A stretch of 35,101 nt of DNA, from NCBI GenBank assembly GCA_050250135.1, contig JBFWPF010000021.1, forward strand, positions 1-35,101, written 5' to 3'. Position 1 is the first letter of the stretch, and each line of letters opens with the position of its first letter. Below, in pieces: positions 7,048 to 14,118 of the stretch. Source of the DNA: JBFWPF01 sp050250135. GTDB taxonomy: Bacteria; Chlamydiota; Chlamydiia; Chlamydiales; JAFEGQ01. A program made the translations under genes and the position numbers. Below the pieces are notes generated by a model. The model searched no databases. It worked only from the letters and a program-made list of their open reading frames with translations, and was not told the origin of the DNA.

Positions 7048-7083
7048 TTCGGCAATATTTATCCGGCAATGGCTTTGCCGGAT
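7048..7083. promoter_or_regulatory. Second CCGGCAA palindrome cluster, likely operator
   Basis: A TTCGGCAAT half site (7048-7056) is followed by ATCCGGCAA (7061-7069) paired with TTGCCGGAT (7075-7083). It ends 13 bases before the ATG of the AlbA_2-type pseudogene. The position suggests an operator or RNA hairpin controlling that gene. Confidence 0.5.
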
Positions 7084-7095
7084 TCGGGGGAAATA

Positions 7096-7520
7096 ATGGA
7101 GGGATGGCTAAGGGAAAGAGAGTCTAAGACACTGGAATTCAAGCGAAATCTCTCGTCACTCAGCCCTATCCTGAAGACGGTGGTGGCCTTTGCCAATACG
7201 GCAGGAGGGAGGGGGGTTATCCTGTTCCAGATTGGGAAGAGTTGGGAACAGCTATTCGAGTCTCCTTCTATCCCCATGCGTTAACGCAATCTCTCCCCTC
7301 TCGGCAAAGCGGCTCCTTGGAAACGAAGAAGAAGATTCTACAGACCCTCTCGGGTAGCCCTATGTCGCTTCGGCAACTGCTGGCTTCAGGCGGTTTTGAA
7401 ATGGGAGAGCGCAATCTGCGCCACATATTGCATCAACTGGCTAAAGAGGGCCTTGTCGTAAAGGAGGGCAAAGGAAGGGCAACCCTCTGGATTTCAAGAG
7501 AGGCCGATTACGCGCCCTAG
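7096..7520 (+). pseudogene. AlbA_2 (Schlafen AAA_4-like) regulator with the middle deleted
   Basis: The ATG at 7096 follows GGGGGAA. The first part reads RESKTLEFKRNLSSLSPILK followed by TVVAFANTAGG, the N-terminus of the AlbA_2 (Schlafen AAA_4) domain of putative DNA-binding, ATP-related regulators. After about base 7215 the frame becomes nonsense. A second frame then gives WEELGTAIRVSFYPHA and a C-terminal winged helix (KKKILQTLSGSPMSLRQLLA, then RNLRHILHQLAKEGLVVKEG), ending at 7520. Intact relatives have 350-500 aa, so several hundred codons between the two ends have been lost along with the frame. The upstream palindromes remain. Its stop overlaps the stop of the convergent minus-strand gene through the palindrome CTAG. 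Confidence 0.75.
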
Positions 7521-8044
7521 ACGAGGTAGAGGGGCCAAAGAAGGATCGGGTAGGCGGGCTCTGGGTATTTGTCGGTGTCCACGGAACTCCTCATCTGATC
7601 GAAGTGGGTGTAGATATTGAATGGGGTAGCACCGAAATCGAAAAGAAGGTTCATTTGGCGACCCCCAATAAGGGGTGACAAGGTGCCAAAATCGACGCCA
7701 ACCCTCCGAATGGCAAACTCCAGAAGGCCCGCTTCCAAAAGGCCGCGGTAGATTTGAGCAGCTCCCATGTTAAGCGCTTCTCGGTAGTAGGGGCCTATGA
7801 TGAGCCCTTGTAGCGCATCTGGTTCCCCAATGAGGAGGGTAACGGCCAACATGCCGGCGCCGCTGAGCACCCGAGCGCAGCCAGTATAGAGGCGGCTTTG
7901 CGGGAGATACCCGCCGATGAGAAGAGCTAGGTTATGGAGACGGTAAAGGGTGACAATGACGTTCCGTACGTTTTCGGGATAACGGACACCCTGTTTAATA
8001 TTGAAGGTGTCGTTGTTGATTGAGCAAAGGCCCCACGTATTCAT
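7517..8044 (-). CDS. Hypothetical protein, 175 aa
   Basis: I do not recognise this protein. It has 175 residues with a good ribosome binding site (GGGAGAG) five bases before the ATG at 8044. There are moderately hydrophobic stretches around residues 29-45 (VIVTLYRLHNLALLIGG) and 60-85 (LSGAGMLAVTLLIGEPDALQGLIIG). The C-terminal half is rich in aromatics (FDFGATPFNIYTHFDQ, AYPILLWPLYLV). There is no signal peptide and no known catalytic motif. It lies 60 bp downstream of the helical-repeat gene on the same strand, so the two may share a transcript. It could be a lineage-specific, host-directed or membrane-peripheral protein, but there is no direct evidence for either. Confidence 0.65.
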   Translation of the reverse strand: MNTWGLCSINNDTFNIKQGVRYPENVRNVIVTLYRLHNLALLIGGYLPQSRLYTGCARVLSGAGMLAVTLLIGEPDALQGLIIGPYYREALNMGAAQIYRGLLEAGLLEFAIRRVGVDFGTLSPLIGGRQMNLLFDFGATPFNIYTHFDQMRSSVDTDKYPEPAYPILLWPLYLV

Positions 8045-8104
8045 AATGACTCTCCCTTTTTGGAAAAATGTTAGCCTATCGCTGCGAAGGAGGCAAGCAA
8101 GCCC

Positions 8105-9139
8105 CTACTCGCAGTAGGCCGTTTTTTCGATAGCCTTGTTAAGAGATCGGAGCCCCTCCGGGAGCAGTTTGTGCTTCTGCCCGACCAGGCTGCGGATAAG
8201 GGGGTAGGTTTTCTGATACTCTTGGGGCTGGAGCTGGTAGACGAGAGCGGTGAGGAAGCGGATCCGGTCGCTGAGCCAGACCTTCGTTAATGAGGGGGAA
8301 TCTAACACGGTTAGAGCTATCGTCTTGGCTTGAGGATCGCATACTCGCATTTGCTTTGCGGCAACGAGGATGGCGATGTTGTCCCACAAAAGGGTGTTGG
8401 GAGTGCACGAAGAGAGGGCGGAGAGGACAAGGTTGGGATTGCGCCAGCGCAGAGCACCCAGGTCGGGTAAGAGGCGGGCCCAGTCATCAGCAGAGAGCGC
8501 CTGGAAGGAGAATATTTGGGTTTCGATCGCTTGGAGCAAGCTAGGCTGGAAGGCCGCTTTGGTTAGGTGGGAGTTGAGGACCATCCCAACCTCCTCAACC
8601 TTAAATTCGCCCATCCGCTCCTCGGCGGTGACGAGCAGCTCCTGAGTATGGGGAGTATGAGGGGCCGTGTTAAGGCAGGTGCGGATCCAGATGGCAAGGG
8701 TGGCGGTGGAGACCCTCTTCTGGTAGTCGGCGGTAAACCGATTCATTAGAGGGCATATCAGGTGGGTGCACTCCAATCCCTGCAGCCCGGTCAGCAGGAT
8801 ATGGAGCTCGTTGTCACTAAAAGAGTCTAGGCTGTTAAGCGTCTGTTTGAAGAGGGGCTGTAAGAGGTTCTGGTTATCGATTTTGTGCTGACCGCAGCAG
8901 CGGATGATCTGGGCTAGCTGCCCTGGGCTGAATTGCTTTCCCGTGATGTGGGGGACTAGCTGGTCGAGCTGGAGGCCTTTTAGAGGTTTTACTCGGTTAA
9001 GCCGATCAAACCAGGCCGCCCAATGGATATTATTAAATTTTTGACCCTTTTTCAGGGCGAAGGAGTCTAGGGCCTTAGCACTTGGGGCATTTTTGATCCG
9101 CCCAATAAACGATGTAAATGATGTGGTTTGAATTTCCAT
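8105..9139 (-). CDS. Alpha-helical repeat protein resembling FASTK/OPR proteins
   Basis: This 344-aa protein appears entirely helical, with repeated units of about 36-40 residues. Examples are FSPGQLAQIIRCCGQHKIDN, FSDNELHILLTGLQGLECTH, VSTATLAIWIRTCLNTAPHT, FKVEEVGMVLNSHLTKAAFQ and LSADDWARLLPDLGALRWRN. The rhythm (an acidic or polar helix start, L..LL..L.., then a count like NLLQPLF) resembles the octotricopeptide/FASTK repeats of eukaryotic organelle RNA-binding proteins, copies of which also occur in intracellular bacteria. There is no signal peptide and no RAP domain. I infer an alpha-solenoid that may bind RNA or act as a secreted effector; neither is shown. The start is supported by AAAGGGA before the ATG. 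A weak promoter (TATTAT at 9161-9166 read on the minus strand) lies upstream. Confidence 0.6.
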   Translation of the reverse strand: MEIQTTSFTSFIGRIKNAPSAKALDSFALKKGQKFNNIHWAAWFDRLNRVKPLKGLQLDQLVPHITGKQFSPGQLAQIIRCCGQHKIDNQNLLQPLFKQTLNSLDSFSDNELHILLTGLQGLECTHLICPLMNRFTADYQKRVSTATLAIWIRTCLNTAPHTPHTQELLVTAEERMGEFKVEEVGMVLNSHLTKAAFQPSLLQAIETQIFSFQALSADDWARLLPDLGALRWRNPNLVLSALSSCTPNTLLWDNIAILVAAKQMRVCDPQAKTIALTVLDSPSLTKVWLSDRIRFLTALVYQLQPQEYQKTYPLIRSLVGQKHKLLPEGLRSLNKAIEKTAYCE

Positions 9140-9200
9140 TTTTTCCCTTTTTACGGGGGAATAATATCCTGTTGGGGGATAAAGATAAAGTGTTTTCTAA

Positions 9201-9971
9201 CTAGATGCAGTCGAGGCGTTTGCGGAGGCGGCGGATGGCGTCGAGGGCGCAGGCGGCGGTGAAGAGCCAAATGGTGCCGAAGGAGAACCAGAAGGGGAGG
9301 TGGCCTTGCGGGCCAAGGACGGCGGCATGCATCCCTTCATTGATATAGACAAGGGGGTTGAGGAGGGAGAGGTAGCCAATGATGGGGCTGAGGTCGTAGG
9401 CGGCCTGCCAGGGATAGAAATAGGCGCCGAACATAAAGAGGGGGTTGATGACCCGAATAAAGAGGTGGGAGAGGTTGGACATCCCCTTCATGATCCCGAC
9501 AAGCCACAGGGAGAAAAAGCCGTAGAACAGGCAGGCGGCGGTGAGCATGATGAGCATTTTCGGATAGTGGATGGCGGCAAGGCTAAAGTGGTTCCAGAGG
9601 AGGATCTTGCCGACGGGGAAAAGAGGGAGGGAAATCAGGAAGGGCTCTATCGACCAGGAGAGGCCGATATAGCCAAAGACGGCGTTGGGGTGGATGGGGA
9701 GGTTGAGGGTATAGGCGATCGCCTGGGGTCCCTCAATATCGGCAAGGCGGACGCTCACTTTGCCGATGATGTCAAAGAGGCCAAAGGTGGTGATGGCGCT
9801 CACGAGGATAAAGGGGCCAAGGCTTGCGGAGGCTCCAAAGATCGGGAGGAAGTAGGCAAAGACGACGACGTTGGTGAAGAGGATGAAGGCGGTATCGAAG
9901 AGTTTGGTCCGGTACTCCCGCCGGAAGATGGTCATGTCGCGGCTGAGAAGTTGGGTGAAGGTCTGCCACAT
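9201..9971 (-). CDS. ABC-2 type transporter permease
   Basis: This 256-aa integral membrane protein forms the pore of an ABC-2 exporter. It begins with a short amphipathic N-terminus (QLLSRDMTIFRREYRTKLFD), as in NodJ/DrrB-type permeases. Six predicted helices follow, including LFDTAFILFTNVVVFAYFLP, LFYGFFSLWLVGIMKGM and LPFWFSFGTIWLFTAACAL. A late NPLVYINEGM loop is the place where this family has its conserved signature. It starts three bases after the stop of the ATPase gene, so the two are certainly co-translated. The substrate is unknown; the family moves drugs, lipids or polysaccharides. It is the last gene of a four-gene operon. Confidence 0.88.
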   Translation of the reverse strand: MWQTFTQLLSRDMTIFRREYRTKLFDTAFILFTNVVVFAYFLPIFGASASLGPFILVSAITTFGLFDIIGKVSVRLADIEGPQAIAYTLNLPIHPNAVFGYIGLSWSIEPFLISLPLFPVGKILLWNHFSLAAIHYPKMLIMLTAACLFYGFFSLWLVGIMKGMSNLSHLFIRVINPLFMFGAYFYPWQAAYDLSPIIGYLSLLNPLVYINEGMHAAVLGPQGHLPFWFSFGTIWLFTAACALDAIRRLRKRLDCI

Positions 9972-9974
9972 GGT

Positions 9975-10742
9975 CTACTCGAGGGGTTTCGATTCTAAGG
10001 AGGCTGCAGCGATGGCAAGGAGGACATCTTCGAGCTTCTCCTTGTTGTAGCTGCTTTTGATGGCGGCTAGGGTGTCGATCGCTTGAATTTTGCCGCCGTC
10101 GATGATGCAGACCCGATTGGCGAGGGCTTCGGCCTCTTCGAGATAGTGGGTGGTGAGGATGACGGTGACCCCCTCCTCGCGGATGGTGCGGATCACCTTC
10201 CAGAGCTCGTGGCGGGCATGGGGGTCGAGGCCGACGGTGGGCTCGTCGAGGATGACCAGGCGGGGGGAGTGCATAAGGGTGCGGGCGATGAGGAACCGCT
10301 GCTTGTAGCCCCCTGAGAGGATGTAGGCTTTGCCCTGGCTGTACTGGGTGAGCTTGAACCGCTCCATGAGCTCGGCACTTCGGGCCTTGGCTTGGGATTT
10401 GGAGAGGCTGTAAAATCGGCCAGCATAGAGAAGGTTCTCCTCTAGGGTAAGCTGCATGTCGATATTGGGGTGCTGGGGGCAGAGGCCGATGATCTTTCGG
10501 TAGGGAATCAACTGCTCGGTGATCGGCTTGCCCCGCCATAGGACCTGCCCCGAGGAGGGGGGGTGGAGGGAGGAGAGGATGCCGGAGAGGGTGGTCTTCC
10601 CAGCGCCGTTAACGCCGAGGAGGGCGAGGACCTCCCCCTCATAGAGGGTAAAGGTGACGCCGTCGAGAGCCTTGTGAATAGCCCCCTTTTTCCCAAAGTA
10701 GACCTTCTTAACGTCACAGATTTCAAGGATAGGGGAGGGCAT
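9975..10742 (-). CDS. ABC-2 exporter ATP-binding subunit
   Basis: This 255-aa cytoplasmic ATPase energises the downstream permease. Walker A is GVNGAGKTT (residues 43-51), the Q-loop is around Gln90, the ABC signature is LSGGYKQR (142-149), Walker B is LVILDEP (162-168), the D-loop is GLDP, and the switch His is in TTHYLEEAE. The signature has Tyr where most relatives have Met or Gln (LSGGMKQR), a mild deviation. The closest general type is the NodI/DrrA/CcmA-like group. It lies 25 bp after the LOG-domain gene on the minus strand and forms one operon with it and the permease. Confidence 0.93.
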   Translation of the reverse strand: MPSPILEICDVKKVYFGKKGAIHKALDGVTFTLYEGEVLALLGVNGAGKTTLSGILSSLHPPSSGQVLWRGKPITEQLIPYRKIIGLCPQHPNIDMQLTLEENLLYAGRFYSLSKSQAKARSAELMERFKLTQYSQGKAYILSGGYKQRFLIARTLMHSPRLVILDEPTVGLDPHARHELWKVIRTIREEGVTVILTTHYLEEAEALANRVCIIDGGKIQAIDTLAAIKSSYNKEKLEDVLLAIAAASLESKPLE

Positions 10743-10767
10743 GGGAAAGAATTTAGCCGCACGGAGA

Positions 10768-12864
10768 TTATTTGGCTACAATTCTGAACCCCTCTTCGTA
10801 GATGGAGCCGTGGGGGCCGATGGCAAGCTTGTCGGCGAAAAAGTCCCGGTAGACGGCGAGGGCCTCTTTAGCGCTTTGGACGCAGAAGAAGGCGTTGCTG
10901 ACCCACTCAGAGCCGGTAATGGTGCCGGAGCGGAGGTTGCACTGAAAGCGGCTGGTGATCTTTTGCCGCCAGTAGTCGGGATCGCCGGCAAGAAGGACGG
11001 GATGGGCAGGGCCAGCGCCTGTCTTGCGGCGAACCTCTTCCAGAGCATACTCGAAGTCGGTGCCGATCCCCCCTTCGACAAAGAGGGGGAAGTCGAGGTG
11101 GAACTCGGCCTGCCGCTCAACGAGCTTGTCGATCCGGTAGTTCATCTTGGCTTCGATGTAGGGATTTTGGAGCTGCTCTTTGACATCCCCAAAGTCGACG
11201 ATGTTGGCGCAGGAGAGGATCCCAAGCTCCTTGGCGACCCGGTTGCCCACCTCCATAGCGCCGGGGCCGCCGCCGGTGACGAGGGCGATCTGGGAGTCGG
11301 GGTTGAGGAGGGGGTGGTCGGCATTCTCTTTGAGGGCGAGTATGCCGTTGAGCAGTTCAGTGAGCTCTTCGGTAAAGCTGCCGCCGATGAGGTGGCTGCC
11401 GTAGATGCCAAAGAAGGTGGCCCGTCGGAAGGCGTTGACCTTGTGGAGAGGGACAAACATGCCGCAATCCTTTTCGGGCCGGGGGACATAGAGGAGGACT
11501 TGGTGGGTGCGGCGATCGACCCAATAGACAGGGATGGCAAACTTCGCCAGGTCGAGGAGCATCGAGCGATCTTCGTAGGAGAAGAATTCGCCCGAGCGCA
11601 AGGAGGGGCGCTCGAAGTAGATCCCTTTGAGGCAGCGGGCGACGGGGTCGGAGAGGAGGAGCCGCTTGAGGACAGGGGAGGGGAAGTAACGGGTAAAGAG
11701 GACCCCTTGGCTGGTGATAAGCCCCTCTTCGATCGCTTCCAGGAAGGGGTAGGCGGGCTGCTTTTGGATGTAGCGGGCAACCATCATGGCTTGGCGGCTG
11801 CCAGGGGCAAAGCTGGGGAGCTCGTGCATCACGGCATCGCGGGTGATCCAGTCCTCATCGGAGAGGTTCTGGAGCTGCTCCCCCTTCACGGCAAAAAGGG
11901 CTGCCTGCTCCGGAGGGGCGCTGTCAAAGAGGGCAAAGAGGTTCTCGGGGTTCTCGAGGGTGGCCTGGAGCTGATCCCGGTCGGCGAAGAAGACATACTC
12001 GCGGTGGGGCTCCAAAGTGTAGAACTCAAGGGGGACATCGGCGATCTCTTTGGTGCTTCTGCCGTGGAATTCGTAGACATCCCCCGAGTGCATGGTGTCG
12101 GGCTGGAGGACGCTGGCCGAAGTGTGGCGGAAACCGGGAGGGAGGAGGTCGTGGGCGACCGAGGCAAAGACGGTGCGGATATGGAGGGGGAGTGTTTTGA
12201 CAAGTAAAATTTTGTTTTCCTCGACGATGCGGGGGGCGGCGGGGGTCCAGTGTTGGTGAAAGGAGAGGAGCTCCCGGGTGGGGTAGTTGGCCTTGAGCCC
12301 TTTGGCGATGGTGGAGAGGAGGCCATAGATCGCCTCGTCGTACTCGAGCCTCCCCTGGAGGAGGGCGAGGTAGGCGACGGTCCGGCCATCGATTACTTCG
12401 AAGACAAAATCGTCGCTCCCGTGAGGGCCGCCTAGGGAGAGGAGGGGGCGCCCTTTCCGGTCGGAGCGGCCAAACATCCGGAGGAGGTAGTGGGGGTTGC
12501 GGACGCGGCGCCGCTCGTCGGCGGCAAAGAGCTTGCCGACGCCGGCCCCGACCTCGAGGAGTTTCAGGAGGGCTTCGGCGATCGGCCCGATGGCGATGAG
12601 GGAGATTTGGACGGCCGCCCGCCCCCACTCGGGCTCAAGTTCGATCTGGTGGGTGGTGCTGTCGACGCCGAGCTGCGCGAGGGTGCTCTTGAGATTGAAG
12701 ACTACCCGAGCAGGGTCAATCTCAAAGCCGACAAAGGCAGGGCTGATCCCCTCGATCACGATCTCTACCTCTGCTTGTGAGCCGGTGCGGGTGATCCTGG
12801 TGATCTTACCGTCGGGGGTGACGAGGTCGTAGTGAGCCCTAACGAGATAGCTCTCCTGTCTCAT
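10768..12864 (-). CDS. 698-aa protein with C-terminal LOG-type Rossmann domain
   Basis: I chose the ATG at 12864 (MRQESYLVRAHY), which overlaps the stop of the upstream transporter gene as ATGA. A longer frame exists upstream but lies inside that gene. Residues about 526-640 carry a nucleotide-binding fold of the LOG (lysine decarboxylase-like, cytokinin-activating) superfamily: VTGGGPGAMEVGNRVAKELG, then VEGGIGTDFEYALEEV at about 596. The canonical PGGxGT is VEGGIGT here, with Gly-Gly and Gly-Thr kept and Pro replaced by Glu. The first about 500 residues are a separate soluble region (FEIDPARVVFNLKSTLAQLG, HWTPAAPRIVEENKILLV) that I do not recognise. LOG relatives hydrolyse nucleotide 5'-monophosphates; the substrate here is unknown. 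Confidence 0.75.
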   Translation of the reverse strand: MRQESYLVRAHYDLVTPDGKITRITRTGSQAEVEIVIEGISPAFVGFEIDPARVVFNLKSTLAQLGVDSTTHQIELEPEWGRAAVQISLIAIGPIAEALLKLLEVGAGVGKLFAADERRRVRNPHYLLRMFGRSDRKGRPLLSLGGPHGSDDFVFEVIDGRTVAYLALLQGRLEYDEAIYGLLSTIAKGLKANYPTRELLSFHQHWTPAAPRIVEENKILLVKTLPLHIRTVFASVAHDLLPPGFRHTSASVLQPDTMHSGDVYEFHGRSTKEIADVPLEFYTLEPHREYVFFADRDQLQATLENPENLFALFDSAPPEQAALFAVKGEQLQNLSDEDWITRDAVMHELPSFAPGSRQAMMVARYIQKQPAYPFLEAIEEGLITSQGVLFTRYFPSPVLKRLLLSDPVARCLKGIYFERPSLRSGEFFSYEDRSMLLDLAKFAIPVYWVDRRTHQVLLYVPRPEKDCGMFVPLHKVNAFRRATFFGIYGSHLIGGSFTEELTELLNGILALKENADHPLLNPDSQIALVTGGGPGAMEVGNRVAKELGILSCANIVDFGDVKEQLQNPYIEAKMNYRIDKLVERQAEFHLDFPLFVEGGIGTDFEYALEEVRRKTGAGPAHPVLLAGDPDYWRQKITSRFQCNLRSGTITGSEWVSNAFFCVQSAKEALAVYRDFFADKLAIGPHGSIYEEGFRIVAK

Positions 12865-13748
12865 TTGAGGTGCCCCTGGTGGTGGCCGATCACAAGGGTC
12901 CAAGCGCTTCCGGCGACGACAAAGAGAGCGCCGACACCCCAGATCCATCCGGGTACCGTTCCCCAGAAGAGCCAGTCGATGAGGCCGCTAAAGATGATGG
13001 CAAAGTAGGTGATCGGGCTCAAGATCACCGCCGGCCCCCGCCTAAGAGCGTAGATCAGGAAGAGGTTGCCGACGGCCATAAGGAGGCCGATTCCGATAAG
13101 GGCCAGCCAGATCTCCCAGTCGATACTTCGCCAGGTGGCGACGGCAAAGGGGAGGGCGATGAGGGAGGCGATCGAGAAGTAGTAGAAGAGGATCCGCATG
13201 GGGGGCTCGGTTCGGGAGAGCTCACGGACGGCGAGGTAAACGACGGCAAGGCAGACCCCCGACCCAAGCGCAAAAAGGATGCCAGGGGTAAAGACCTGTC
13301 GGTTGGGGTGGAGCTCAATGGCGATGCCAATGAAGCCGATGACAATGGCAAGCCATAAGGTCTTGGGAATCTTAATCTTCCCCCAGAAATGGAGGAGGAG
13401 GGGGACGAAGAGGGGGGCGGTAAAGTGCATCAGGACCGCGTCGGTTAGGGGAACGAGGTCGATTGACTCGAAGAAGAAGAGGTAGGTGACGATCCCGGCG
13501 ATCGCTCGGAGGAGGTGGTAGCCGGGATGGGTCGTTTTGAAGTTGGCAAGCCCATGCCGCAGGAAGAAAGGGGTGATGACGATCAGGCTGACCGCGTGGA
13601 GGAAGAAGAGGATCATAAAGGAGCTGGCCTGCTCTTGGGAGAACTTTTCTAGACCCGTTATGGCCCCCATAGCCAAGGCGTAGCCAATCATCCAGCAGGC
13701 ACCTATGGCGAGGGAGGTGGGGGGGTGGCCTTGGAGTAGCTGCTTCAT
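12861..13748 (-). CDS. EamA/DMT-family transporter
   Basis: This 295-aa protein has ten predicted helices in two EamA repeats (residues about 13-135 and 155-285). Repeat features include LLRAIAGIVTYLFFFESIDLVPLTDAVL in the first half and GLLMAVGNLFLIYALRRGPAVILSPITYFAIIFSGLIDWL in the second, quoted here as landmarks around residues 79-106 and 222-261. The fold belongs to the drug/metabolite transporter superfamily. One chlamydial member is an S-adenosylmethionine transporter, but that specificity cannot be read from this sequence. It is the first gene of a minus-strand operon with the LOG-domain protein and the ABC exporter. The start is the first Met before the hydrophobic part. No clear -35/-10 pair was found upstream. 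Confidence 0.85.
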   Translation of the reverse strand: MKQLLQGHPPTSLAIGACWMIGYALAMGAITGLEKFSQEQASSFMILFFLHAVSLIVITPFFLRHGLANFKTTHPGYHLLRAIAGIVTYLFFFESIDLVPLTDAVLMHFTAPLFVPLLLHFWGKIKIPKTLWLAIVIGFIGIAIELHPNRQVFTPGILFALGSGVCLAVVYLAVRELSRTEPPMRILFYYFSIASLIALPFAVATWRSIDWEIWLALIGIGLLMAVGNLFLIYALRRGPAVILSPITYFAIIFSGLIDWLFWGTVPGWIWGVGALFVVAGSAWTLVIGHHQGHLK

Positions 13749-14118
13749 ACCTTACTAAATAGGGGTTGTTCCTATTTCGCGGAACAATTCGGGTTATGAA
13801 CAGAAAAGTGGCAGCGGCGCCCGTTTGTCCGGTTGATGATTTAAATGACTATGAATTAGTGTGATGCGATTTTTGATCTAAATAGTCTTGTCTGGGTTTG
13901 GCTCCATTTCGCCCGATAAATGGCCAGATCATCGACAAAGGTTCAACAATGAGCGGCGCAGATTATCAGGGACTTGTGTTTTGGCAGTGGAAGAGTGGCC
14001 CTTGATCCCCTTTCCCCTCTTTGGCAGAATGGGAGGGCTAACCGGGTAAGCGTTTAGCCCCCTTTGAGCCGATACCGCTTGTGGGGGCTAAACACTTACC
14101 TTAACCGGATAGGTGCCT
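13749..14118. other. 370-bp divergent intergenic region
   Basis: This lies between the divergent EamA and MYG1 operons. It holds a TTGTTCC/GGAACAA inverted repeat (about 13767-13788) just upstream of the EamA gene, and a very long hairpin at 14045-14100 (listed separately). Two tiny frames are present (ATG at 13797, 22 codons; ATG at 13949, 18 codons). Neither has a convincing ribosome binding site or known product. Confidence 0.5.
14045..14100. promoter_or_regulatory. 18-bp stem hairpin upstream of MYG1 operon
   Basis: Bases 14045-14062 pair with 14083-14100 with a single C-A mismatch (14051/14094), enclosing a 20-base loop. It contains CGTTTAGCCCCC/GGGGGCTAAAC. It ends 18 bases before the MYG1 ATG and is not followed by T residues, so it is more likely an operator or leader hairpin than a terminator. 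Confidence 0.65.

Noticed and set aside
9300..9998. A 232-codon plus-strand open frame opposite the ABC permease
   Set aside because: The product is an acidic Gly-rich string without motif and is fully explained as the shadow of the permease and the ATPase end.
10741..12207. A 488-codon plus-strand open frame opposite the LOG-domain gene
   Set aside because: It is the complement of a convincing gene. Its product is monotonous Gly/Glu/Asp/Val-rich with no domain, as expected from GC-rich antisense sequence. The minus-strand gene has motifs and ATGA coupling.
12865..12948. A 28-codon upstream extension of the LOG-domain protein
   Set aside because: It would lie inside the EamA transporter gene and is Arg/Cys/Pro-rich. 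The ATG at 12864 overlaps the transporter stop in the standard coupled way.
13797..14004. Two very short frames in the divergent spacer (starting at 13797 and 13949)
   Set aside because: They have 22 and 18 codons, no ribosome binding site of normal strength and no recognisable product; probably chance.
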